Positions 50,428 through 62,274 of a stretch of DNA of 64,000 nucleotides are shown here, in pieces. Numbering within the stretch: position 1 is the stretch's first letter; each line of letters starts with the position of its first letter. Position numbers and translations under genes: made by a program. The stretch is from Rotaria macrura (Eukaryota > Rotifera > Eurotatoria > Philodinida > Philodinidae): positions 3,366 to 67,365 of the forward strand of contig OENT01000308.1 in NCBI GenBank assembly GCA_900239685.1, in the 5' to 3' direction. The notes under the pieces are model-generated. The model had not been told where the DNA came from. It was given only the letters and a program-made list of their open reading frames with translations, and searched no databases.

Positions 50428-53400
50428 CTAATAACGACGACAGAAAAATGAATGCGGCAATAATTTATCCCACCATGTGTCCTAAAATAAATCAAAAAAC
50501 AAAAAAAAATTATTTTCATCGATTGCAAGAAAACCAAAAACTTACCTTTTGCGGACATGATTTTCTTGCATAAGCCTCCATGAAGTAGAAACATGCTTGG
50601 AGACCAACACCAACGAAAAGCATCACCCATATCACTATGTTATAGGCTACACCTCTGTGTCGTGGTAGAAAAAGTAGAAAAGCCACTAAAATAATAGATA
50701 TACAATAACTTAACTAAAGATATATTGTATCATAGATGTCCATTGCGGTAGCTTCGTTTTACAGGACCTTTCAAAATTTGGTGAATTCTTATACGATTTA
50801 GATGTCCATAAATGTAACACTTGGGCACTAAATGAACCCAACAGAATCTTACCAAGAGTTCTAACACAGCGAAGGGATGGCAGGGTATTTCGAAAGACGT
50901 TTTTTGAAAACCGTTGAGACAGCAGCAACCTTCTTCACTCTACCTAACATCAACTATAAATATTGGTTTGGTTTATGTTTTGCCTGAGATATGATTAGTT
51001 CGAAGATGTGTAGAATAGCATCGTTCTTCGAAAAATATTTGTCAACAAACATTTAAATTTCGAATTATAACATTAAAATTGATCGAGTTAAAATTTTTTC
51101 ATACGGTCAGTTAATTGTTCTCATGAGCACAAAAATCATAGTTTTTTTTTGTTGCTCGATAGAAAAGTCAAACGTCGTTATCTCAAGAACGAATTTCGTT
51201 AGTATTTTAGACTGTGTTGCATTACTAAAATCAATAATCTTCTATGAAAGAAAGTGATTTTCTAATTTGCAGCATAGCAACTCATACTGACGAGAAAACG
51301 AAAAGCAACAATTTATTATAGTGTCGTTGGCTATAAAACCGAGAGACCACGAATTAGAGCAAGCCGGACGCCTCATAAAGACTATGTTACTAGGAATATT
51401 TAACCCTTATGGAAAAACGTCTTGGCATAAAATATTGGCTCACATGGTTAGTCAGTTAACAACAACTAATGAGAGTAAGAAATAATAAGAGAGACTCGGA
51501 AATTTGTGCACCTTCCGAATATCGACTATGAAATTTTGTATTTGCTGGTGCTTGCTAGGGAGGAGCCTGGAAATTTTTCGGAAGGCCTAAAAACATAGCT
51601 TGAACGGAGAATCTTTTCATTATTTGGATTCGAAATTAAAAGTTGAAAGTTTTATTAATATATCAGCTTGTAGAGCAAACTTTACCTTACAAAATGTACT
51701 ATTTGACTTTGATTTTATCATCTGATACGATACCTAAACTTTTGTCTTTCTACATTGCCGTCATTTTGGAGAAATCTATTTTTTGATGAAATCGCGTTTT
51801 GCATGGACAATCGATCTTGAGAAAATGTTTGTAGCTTCAAGCTGTAGTTTTGTGCAATATCATGTTTCGTAAACTACTGTTCACTCTACAGAATCATCGA
51901 TTTCCCAAAGAGACTTATGAGAGTTAGCAAAAAATCTGTTTTTTTCACTGCCTACATCAATTATTTAGACCTTTTAAAGATTTCTTCACAATTTCTGAGT
52001 TTATATTCGAAAAGATCATAACAGTTTGTGCCTAGCTAATTGCTATTAAACAGCAGAACAATGAGCGAATGTTTTTGTCACCAGAATGTTTTTTTACAGG
52101 GAGGTTTGTTTAGTTGGATTAATATCAATATCACTTGATAATCACTACGTTCAATAGTTCTTATTTAGATTTCAAATCACAGTATGAGTAGGAATGAGAA
52201 TTTCAACAAACTCTCGTCTCGAACAGAAAATACTAGTTAATATTAGAATTGAAAGTAATGTATTATTTCCCTGATCGAAAGATCTTAAACGTATCAGCGT
52301 CATAAAATACGATTGGTCAACTCCAAGAACAACTTATTCTCAAAAATAATGATCTGTCTACTCCACAATTCCCTACCAACGAAGGTCTCGAGCTTCACAT
52401 TCGACGAGATCTTATCTAACCTTCAACAATGTTCTAATTACCGTAACAAACGTCAGAATTTTCCTCGATCTTATTTCATACAGCAGAAGTTATTCAATTG
52501 ACAAAACTATGCATTAATAGCTTTTTTTTTCGAAGATTTTTCTACTTACATCCAATGATTCCGAAAAATACGAACATTACTGGATAGAAGAAGCCAAGCG
52601 TAAACATCATAACATATTCATGAAATATGGCCGATATAAGTATAACACATATAGCAGGAATCGAACGAGACTTCCGACCAGTTAGCTATGAAGTAAATAG
52701 GAAAAACTCTCAATAAAGAAAAGAAATCTTTTTGAAACAATGTTAGAACGAAGATATTCAATGAAATCTTTCACTCGTCCATTATTTCAAAACTAATATC
52801 TTACAACATAAATTTCTTGATACACATATGCATAGAGCCAATCATGTACGACAATGTTCCATGTTCGATAGTATGCTGCAAATGATGTTGAATTCCACCA
52901 ATCCTACAGATCAAATATTTCGAAAAAAAAAATCTTTCATCTTCGTTTATTTTGTTTTTCTATTTACACTGTAAAACATTCGATCAGCAAATCGAAGCAT
53001 CTCTGCAAACGCATTAAACCAACAATGTAAAACACCATAAAAACCTATTGATATCGAAATTTTACTTTTCGTTAATTCTATTAAAATTCATTTCAATAAT
53101 TTTCTTACCCAATAATAGAAAAAGACTTCCAGGCATAATTGTATTAAATAGAGCTGATAGAAATATTGGTAATGTTATTTCTGCTTGATTTAAATTATCA
53201 AATGTTGGTAAACAAAAGCGTATGACAACATAATAAACGTAAAATACACATGCTATGAATTGTCCGAACATTTTTAAAACAAAATTCCAATTAATAGTTG
53301 CATTACGTGGATAATAATCACGATAGACTAATGTTGGTGCAAATAGGAAATATAAATAACGAGAGAAATCTGGACATAAAACTTTCTTATCATTTTGATG

Positions 53401-56400
53401 AGATTCTAAAGTGATATAGTATAAACGAAAAAAAGCACAAAGAACATCCAAATATTACCAGATGAAAAATTAATCATGCATTTCAAGTTTAAAAAATGTT
53501 ATTAGCTGTAGCTATAGCGACTTTAGTATGTTTCTTTTCATCACCAACCGTCTAATAAAAAGACTTTTCCAACATTTTCACGAATAAATGCATGAGCTTT
53601 CATTATTAATCGAAGCTAGAAATGAAACATGATGATATCAAATCGATTGAAGAGAAATACTTACACAGCTTCAATATTTTTAGATAATTTCTCGTCGAAG
53701 ACATTTGCATTAAAAGATTGTTTGCTAGCCATAGTAAATTATGATGCAAAAGTAATATGACGAAGGTCGGACCCTATTTTTTTTCTTCGATATAGAGGTA
53801 GCGAAAGGAAACGGTTCTTCTTCTCTTTCGAATCAGGTATAACATATTTGTCTCACATATTTATAAAGCAACCGACACACTGCGAAAGACGAGCACTCAA
53901 AAAACGGGCCGGTAATTTTCGTAATATCTAGAACAATGGTAGTTTATTATTATTTCATAGGAGCTTTCTAACTGCTAAAGATTTGTATTTGTTACGCATT
54001 CGTTAATAAAAGAAGACATATTTGAGACTTTTCTATAGATTCATCAAGAATATTTTTAGGGGCAACATTGAATTCAATTTTTGGTAACTCACTAAAAAGA
54101 TCTTGCATACGAATGGCTTATTAAAATTAACTATTTTCTCACAAAGTATATTTTATGAGTCTATCGAATAATCGCAAATATATCACTCGAGTATATCCTT
54201 TTTTTATTTACGAATGCATAACAAATATAAATTTTATCCTTTTAGAAAGAGTTGAAATTTTTCTATCAAACGATCAATAGAAGATTCCTTTTCGAATCTA
54301 TTCGTTGAGATCAATATTTTGCACAATTGCATCAAATAAAAAGTGTGCTTTCTTTTTAAGGGTACTCCTCTTTTCTGTTGCGTCGCTTCATTTATAAATG
54401 TATGATAAGAAGGAATTACGTACGATTGAAAAGAGTAGAAAATTTGTTTTTCTGTATCTTCCAATCCAAGAGAAATACGGTCCGATATTGGTGCTATTAA
54501 TTTTGCATCAATAGATTACATCTAACAGTAGAAGAGAATTCGTGCGAAATCAGAACTAAAATTTCCCCTATTTATTATTCTATGATTTTCACTGAATCAT
54601 AAATAATAAAATAAACGACATGTGAAGTATCACACGAGGGGCTAAGTCAGGACGATGGCCGAGCACCTCACATAGTTTTCCTTCTCAAAGTTTAAGTTAG
54701 TGGCCTTACTTAGTAATCTAAAACCTTCATATTTTAAGAATGTTTAGTAAACTGCTTTTGGCAAAACTTGCACTTATTTGTAAGTAAAACAAGTTTGAAT
54801 AACATTCAGTCAATCATTGATGTTGCAGATTAAATACAATACGAGGAAAAAATGACACTCGTCATTTAATTCAGTACATTTTGAAGTTGAGTAAAGAACT
54901 ACCCAATCAATAAATAGAACTTTCTTTTCAAGAAATATTTGACTTATAACTTGTTTTATTTGCATTGTTCTTTTGGGAAACAAATGAAGAAAAATTTACC
55001 GGATCTTTCTGAACTCATGTAATGGTGCTCAACTGTCTGCTTAGTATATTAGAAAAACTTACAAAAGAGTTTCTACAAATATTTATCCCCCCCCCCCCTA
55101 CTCTGTCAGCGAAAACACGAAAATCCTGAAGACACTGTCAAGGATACCGAGTTTGTTGTTCTATGAAACGTTTAGAAAATTGATATTACATTATATTTTG
55201 AAAAAGAAGGACGTAGCTAATCTCACTAATCTTCAGTAATTATTTTGATCGAACGAAATCATTCTCGAGATGTTCTAGATATATAGAGTTAGCTTCAGAG
55301 TATACATATATATACGCATATAGGAAGCAAAAGACATCAAAAGTATAGAAATTCTCATTGGAATCAAAGGTGACAAGTTTTTTTTAAACACATCTTACTT
55401 GTTCAAGTAAAGCAAACAAAGAAGATGCAATTGGTAATCGGTATTTAATTATTTGACGACACGGTAAAGCCAAAAATAAGACGACATAAATTAAATAGAT
55501 GATAATCCATACTATATCGTAAAACTCTATAAAGAAAAACAATTTATTTGACAATTACTGAGAAGAATTTAGATATCGAATTAATATTTTCTTCCACATT
55601 CTACATGGGTCATCATTGTTTAAACACGTAGGACTAGTATTGGTTTACAACTAATAGAAAGATACATTCTCCTTATTACAATTGATTGATGTAGAACAAA
55701 TTTCAGTGCTTAAATCAATGAAATATCTATTAATGCATCTGCGTCCGAAGCCAACAGAGCATATGCGAAACTAATAAACGTTTGTATTTTTAAAACGAAA
55801 ATATCCTCAAATAATTTCTTGTTAACATGGAGTACAATAACTATCGAGAAATCAAATTTTATGGCATGTAGATAAGATGTGCCATACGATAGTTTCTGCT
55901 TCTTTTCTTGTTCTTTCGATAAAGTTCATTCTTTTCTTCGATCTGACGTCTCTATGATAATTCTTTTCCTTCGTTTTCTATAAGGTCAGAAAAACATTCC
56001 TTGTCGACCTTGAAGTTTCTATGACTGTGTAGGTATGATAAAACAAGTGATTTATGTACGTATGTTTTCGTTTTTGCGAGAGCGGGGGAAGAGTGAAAAC
56101 AAAGAACATGATAAACACAACAACGTAATATAGGACATAACATCAACACTATTCCATAAATCGAGAAGATATCTTGATATTTAGATAAATTTATTTTTGT
56201 GTATTCAAAGAGAAATTTCGGTAATTGCCAAGGAAGTAAGGATTTTATGCGAGAATATATATATATAAATATATTTAAGGAAGTCAATTTTTACCGTAAA
56301 GTAATCATAGAAGTTTGTTTTCAAGGTGAAGTAGAAAATTTCACGTATAAGTATGACTCTATTCGTTTTAAAGGAGATCAGACATAATGTACTGTGTAGG

Positions 56401-57837
56401 AAAATTCTATTCATTTTGCTACTGAATGAAAGTTTTGATTTGGCTATCTCATATGATACATAATTTATGTTGAATGTCGTTTCTTTTTTTAAAATTCGAA
56501 CACTAATGAACACCTCAGAGTTCTGGTTTCATCAAGGCAGAGAAGAGCATTGTAAAAACTAACTCAGATTAGTCATGGACTAGAATGCACTATTCGGTGT
56601 GCCGCACTTTGGTTGAAATCGAAAAAAAGCAATATCTTCAGTGATTGACGACATTTGAGCATCTGTAGTTCATTATTATTTTTTAATCTTCGAGTGTAAT
56701 ATATGGTCATTTATAAACAGCGTATTCAATTTAATGTAGGATTATAAGCGAGAAGAATTTTAATGCAACTTCGATAGATAATCTTGATATAAGGTATTAT
56801 GATGTTCTCCAATGGAATATTTACATGAATCGTATCACTTTTTGTTGCTGAAAGAAAAAATAATCTCTCATTTATTTACCATTTAACATAGACATAATCT
56901 TTGTCTTAATATTAAAATTCATTTCATACAATAAATAATATGTCTAGCTAGTTAGAACTTTTTTAAACAATTTCGGATCATGTTGTCCTTTGACCAACGC
57001 ACTGTGCTGATCTTGATTCTTTGTGGCGAAAGTTTGTACAATTTACTTCTTAGTGAACTTTCCTGACCGAAGTAAAACTTATGATATCTTCATATTTCGA
57101 ATAGGGTAAATATTCAAATTCTTACTTAGATGATGACGATAATCACTACGATATTTACTCCATGAATAAAATCCCATGAATACAATGATGGCTGTTGATA
57201 ATTTCATCATTAACCAAATAAAAAGTGCTATATGGAAATCACCAAAACATTGAAACAATACATCAAAATTTAAATAAAATCTAAGACAATAAATAGAAGT
57301 AAAAATTCTGTTTTTGTTTTATTCAATATACCTTCCACGTTCTACCATGTCATTGATAGTCACTTGAATAATAAATATGATTAATGTAGCAGCAAAGACA
57401 TTTCTTAAACCTGCTATATGTGATATTTTAAAAAGATCGGTAAGAAGTGAATTTCGAGCAACGAAAACACGAGATTCAGTTATGTGACGATTTGATGAAC
57501 TAAATTCAAAAATGTTTCTTCATCCGAATAGAAAAACGCTCGATTATACAAACTTAGTTAGAATTTCCGATATTTTTTCTTTGTGTCCTAAATCTAAATT
57601 GTTTTCCAATGTAGTAAAACGTTCGTTGATTTCATTTTCTAATCGATTGAATTCAGATAAGATTTCCAAATGAATTTTCTAAATCGAATAAAGTTTACAA
57701 AATATCAAAAATTGATTCTGTCATACTTCAGTTTCTTGTTTAAACCATAGTTTATCATTTTTATCGTAGATAACTATGAATAAAAAAGATCAAATCATCG
57801 ATGAAATTTAAGAATTCATATATTTACTCGATTCCAT
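50428..57837 (-). CDS. SOAT1: Sterol O-acyltransferase (ACAT/SOAT), MBOAT family
   Basis: Thirteen exons give 500 aa (human SOAT1 550): 57837-57828, 57773-57727, 57678-57554, 57499-57332, 57280-57126, 55526-55399, 53615-53549, 53405-53109, 53044-52968, 52903-52805, 52685-52550, 50685-50546, 50481-50428. It esterifies cholesterol with fatty acyl-CoA in the ER membrane. After a charged N-terminus come many membrane segments ([36 protein letters not shown]). Family marks are [72 protein letters not shown], and the active-site His in [11 protein letters not shown]. The start exon is only 10 nt. Two or three introns exceed 1.5 kb; one holds a coding-like remnant (54234-54521). The last splice near 53549 uses a GTTGG donor, weaker than the rest. 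SOAT versus DGAT1: FYSDWWN and the segment order favour SOAT. Confidence 0.92.
54234..54521 (-). pseudogene. Coding-like remnant inside a SOAT intron
   Basis: An open frame of about 95 codons (containing [48 protein letters not shown], ending LFLKG and a stop) lies within the intron 55398-53616 on the SOAT strand. It has no ATG and no clean acceptor in frame: TAA lies just before its first codons. A second short frame nearby (about 54108-53992, starting [17 protein letters not shown]) has similar composition. The family is not recognised. A decayed gene fragment or an unused exon are both possible. Confidence 0.3.
55087..55098. repeat. Poly-C homopolymer run (12)
   Basis: Twelve consecutive C inside the long SOAT intron 55398-53616. 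Confidence 0.95.
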
Positions 57838-59089
57838 AAGAATGATTTTGATTGTCTAATATGAATTACCAACGACTCGTACGATTCAACTCGAAAGGAT
57901 TGGTACTTTCGTAGTTATTTCAAAGTATATAAAATAAAATCGTACTTTGACCGAACTAACAGCGCTAAGAATACTCCAAAATTGACATTGAAAACACAAC
58001 GAAATACGTTTGTTTTCTATGACCCACTTATGATTGATGAAATTATTCGACCAATAAGCGAATATATTTTTTTCTAGATTTTATTGTTAATATATAAAAT
58101 TATTCATATCTATGTATCGTTGTCATAACTATTTTTTAGGCACAGGTATTATTAACATATGAATAATATGTAAATTAGTAAAATATACATATTATTGCGA
58201 TTCATCATATATTGTGTAGAAATACTAGGAAATTTATTTCAGAAAAAAACTTGAAGTAGTTTCATGCAAATGCAATTAATTAGATAAAACAGAAGTTATA
58301 GAACATGAGCTTGAACTTTAACTATCATAAATAATTACTCGAATGGTATTTACGATCAATAGTCGAAATTTCAAACAATTAATTTCGAATAATTAAAGGA
58401 ATCTGTAACCTCAAATATTTTTCATATGATTCGAAAAACAAAATAAGTATGATCAAGTACGTCAAAATATATTTTCGTTCTCGTTATTCTTTTCCTTGTC
58501 ATTATTTCTCAAGGTTGTTACGTAGATTTACATTTAATATGACATATTATATCGTTCAAGATAAATTATAATTGATATAGAAGTATGTAAAAATAAATGA
58601 TCATTGTTCTACTATGAATGTGTATTGAAATTTCATGATTTTCTATGCGTTCCCTATCTAACAAACGATATTTTGTACTTCAATAGAAGGTTATACGGTA
58701 TAATCCATAGTGTTTTACATAATGATACGGCGAGTTTTGCAAGAGGCCTTGGATTTAATGGTCTATTGAGCAAATATCTTTGAAAAAAAAGTGTCTTATA
58801 CATATATCGATCAAGAAAATATCTATGTTTGTTTTTATTAAGTCAATTGACATAGCAACCTAGTTTCAATTATTATTTATTTTTTACTTTCGGATATTTC
58901 ATCGATATCGAATACGACTAGAATAGTGGAATATTAAAAATAAATAGAATAGCATAGTGAATCGATTTTTCTTTGTTTTCTTATTCGGATATCAAGGTCA
59001 TATACAATCAAGTCTGGCTTAGTTTTACTTCGAAATAGAAATATTTAAGTAAATAAAAATTATGAGCAATTGACATTTTCTTTTCTTTA
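57838..59089. other. Intergenic region between SOAT and DDRGK1
   Basis: AT-rich, no supported exon. It contains the 5' flank of SOAT and the 3' flank of DDRGK1, which are on the same strand. Confidence 0.6.
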
Positions 59090-62000
59090 TTAACTTGCTG
59101 TATCATCAATTTCCAATAGTTTATCATTGACCGTTCGTGTTCCACTGAAATCAATGAGTTCGTTACTTATTTTTGATAGATCACTAAATGATATTCGACC
59201 ACGTTGACGAACAGCTTTTATGACACGTTCCATTTCATCGCGTGTTAAATAAATATATTTACCACGATCGTCAAATAAACCAGTTATTGTACCTGTCTCT
59301 TCAAGATATTTCAAACGATCGATGACATCCTAGAATATGAATTGTTTAATTTTAAAATTAATATTCGAAGTAATTTATCTATTAATCGAAATTTATAGAA
59401 AAATTTTAGCGAACGAGCATGACGAAACCAATGATTCAAGTGGTACTTTTCTCTTGAGAGAACCTGTCCAGATGTCAAATCATTTTCTGATGAGAACGAT
59501 TTATATTTGATGAGTATTAGAAAAACTCACGTCTAGATCAATTTAATTTGACGAAATTTTACTCTTTAGCTATCCACAACATCGCACTGATTCTTTGTTT
59601 TGTCGACAAAAATTTCTAGTAAGATCAGAACTTGGGCGACAACAAGTGTCGAATTTTAACACTACATGAGTATCGACTCGAAAGTTAATTTTCAACTTGA
59701 AAATAGCAATCTTTTAACTAAAAGATCCAGTAAAATAACGATATATCAATCTATAAGGTTCATAAAATAAAACCACTCCAAGTTTCTATCAATGATTCAT
59801 CGAATGAACTTCTTGTCAATGGAAAATAAATTCAAGCAAATCAATATCAGACATTTTCCCAACTGTTCAAATATCTAAAGAAAAACCTTGGTTTTCTTAC
59901 TATTATTATTTATTTCTACCTCCCATAAAAGAAGTCATGGAGATTACTTGAATGAAGTTGGTATACAAGTTGAAATTTTAACGTATGAATCGTCAACGAA
60001 ATTGGATTCATCCGAAATGAAGTTTTTATCAATGCTTAATGTAGAAGCAAGTAGCTCTTTCACTTCGTAAATTGTCAATTCAATAATTATTTAAGAATGA
60101 GAAATTTCAAACAAATGCGTCACCCATGATATATAATTATGTATAGTTTTGTCTGGCTAACTTCACAAGCTTATCATCAGATACATGAAAGGAATGAAGA
60201 TTAAGCGAGAATATACATTAGTTTTACACAACAAAATGTGTAATGTTTATTGCTAGAACTATTGGCAAGTACTGGGTGAAACACTTTCTCACATACAGAT
60301 CACTCGTCATCGTAAACTCTCGGATGTTATTTCAGTCCTGGAAAATCGAATCCATATTTCATTATGAATTAAAAATTAGATGAATATTGACAATCAATGA
60401 TGTATTAGAAAATTAAACAAAATATTGAACATCGAAAGGGAACAATGGAACTATTTAGAAGATCACATTGTATTGTTCACTCGTTTATGCATTACTAAAT
60501 GCGGCACGGCTCGTATCCTTTCGCAACTATAGACCGATATTTATTCGTTAAACACACTTAGAAAATCATTTTCTTGAAGAGAATAAAATTCGAACTTAAA
60601 TTAGTAGTTTCTGTTTAAAAATTTCATCTGATTAAAGTTAGTATAAATTTCAGAAATGAAAAAGCATGCCTTGTAAGTTAGAATCACTCAATCTAATCAG
60701 TATGTCAACACTATACAGAATCTTATCAACGTGATTAGTGGAACAAGAAAAAGCTTGATAGTGCAGCCCTGTTGGAGCTAAAATGTGAAACTCACATATC
60801 CATAGTTGCATAATGCTAATAGAAAATAAAGAAAAGGTAATATCACGAATTTTTGTGCATCGGCTTTCTCTGATTGGCGCCCTATTTTTCGTTTTCATTG
60901 TTTCTATTCACTCGTTAGTTTCCATTTTTCCTATTATAAGCACTGAAATAAACGGTAAATAACACTGTGATATACAATGGTAATAGAATGCTGGTTGCTA
61001 CGTGTGTAATGCACTGGTTTCTACTACGGTCTGAAAGGCGACGGGGAGCACCATAAAAAATTTTATTTGAATAAAAATAATCATACTCTAAACGATCTAA
61101 CTTTTTGAAATCATACATCAGTAGTCATCAATAGCTGATACGGATGATCTTGTCCATTGTTCATTCTATGTTATATTCGTATCAAGGATTCTCAGTTCAA
61201 TTTCGAGACATACTTCTTGTCGAATTCCCTTCTGAATGGTTTTCAATTGTCTTCGCATTAGGGTTAATTCATTGTCTTTTATTCACAGTGAAAACTTTTG
61301 ATGTTTGTTATTTCAATCTCTTACTTGCGTTCGAAGTTTAAATTGTGCAGCTAACTCATCAAGATACATAAATTTTGCTGTTTTTATATATTCAACAAAT
61401 TGATTAAGCGCCGATTCGTTCTAAAATTATATGAATAAAAAAAAAATGCAAGAAGCTACGTAGAAACGAAATTAATTACATCGATATCATCTGGATTTTG
61501 ATCGTGACCTTCTTCTTCTATAGTAAATCCTTTCTTCAATTCAAGATATTCTTCATATTCTTTACGCTCGCGTTCTTCTTTTCTTCGACGTTCTTCTTCT
61601 TCCTGAACAAAAATAAATAAATTTGTTTGCTTTATTGTTTCAATTGAATATTACTTGTTCTTTTTCACGTTGTTCTTCTTCTAATTCTTTTATACGTCGT
61701 TCTTCAGCCAATTTGTCTTCACGTTCTTTCTTTTCACGGCGTTCAATTAGTTCTTGCTGAAAAAATAATTCAAAAACAAAACATTTCATATTCTTCCTTC
61801 TACTAATACTGGAATATTTACTTCACGTTGCTGTTTTTTTTCAGCTTTTGCTTCTAGTTTTAAGCGTTTCTTTGTACCCATCTTAGGATCCATATCTACT
61901 GGATCATTTGCAGTTGCCGGGTCAAAATCATCTAAAAAAAAACATAGTAGTCATGAGAAAAAACAATTTCTTATCGATAACCTTCTGCATCATCATTATC

Positions 62001-62274
62001 NTTTTGTACACCAGCATCATAACCATGTATTGGATTGATTTGTCGACGACGGCGAATTTGTGCTTGTCTTGGTCGATTGTTATCAACAGGAGCTAAACGT
62101 CGTACAGCCGGAGCAGCTTCAGCGTTGTTTTGCTGGTCTGTAGGAAAATAAATATGTTAAAAATCAATATAATAAAACGAATTTCTTCTAACTTGCTTGA
62201 CGCTGTTTAGCATAAAATAGAGCTCCAATAAAAATAATAAGAAGCCCAATAGCAAGGATTAAAATAACATCCAT
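59090..62274 (-). CDS. DDRGK1: DDRGK domain protein 1 (UFBP1, UFMylation)
   Basis: Seven exons (62274-62193, 62137-61982, 61931-61822, 61756-61655, 61602-61480, 61420-61325, 59329-59090) give 302 aa (human 314). Residues 3-22 form one membrane segment ([20 protein letters not shown]), the ER anchor. A basic stretch is followed by a long charged helix from about 95 to 195 ([39 protein letters not shown]). The C-terminal winged-helix domain carries [54 protein letters not shown] and [21 protein letters not shown] itself is present. The protein is an ER adaptor for the UFM1 E3 ligase UFL1 and acts in ER-phagy and ribosome UFMylation. The last intron is about 2 kb and holds no convincing gene. 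An N at 62001 falls in a Lys/Asn codon of exon 2. Confidence 0.95.

Noticed and set aside
59888..60070. Plus-strand 60-codon frame inside the last DDRGK1 intron
   Set aside because: Somewhat protein-like but without homology, splice partner or poly(A) context; not enough to call.
60650..61341. Three frames in the DDRGK1 intron
   Set aside because: Overlapping on opposite strands and unmatched; treated as chance.
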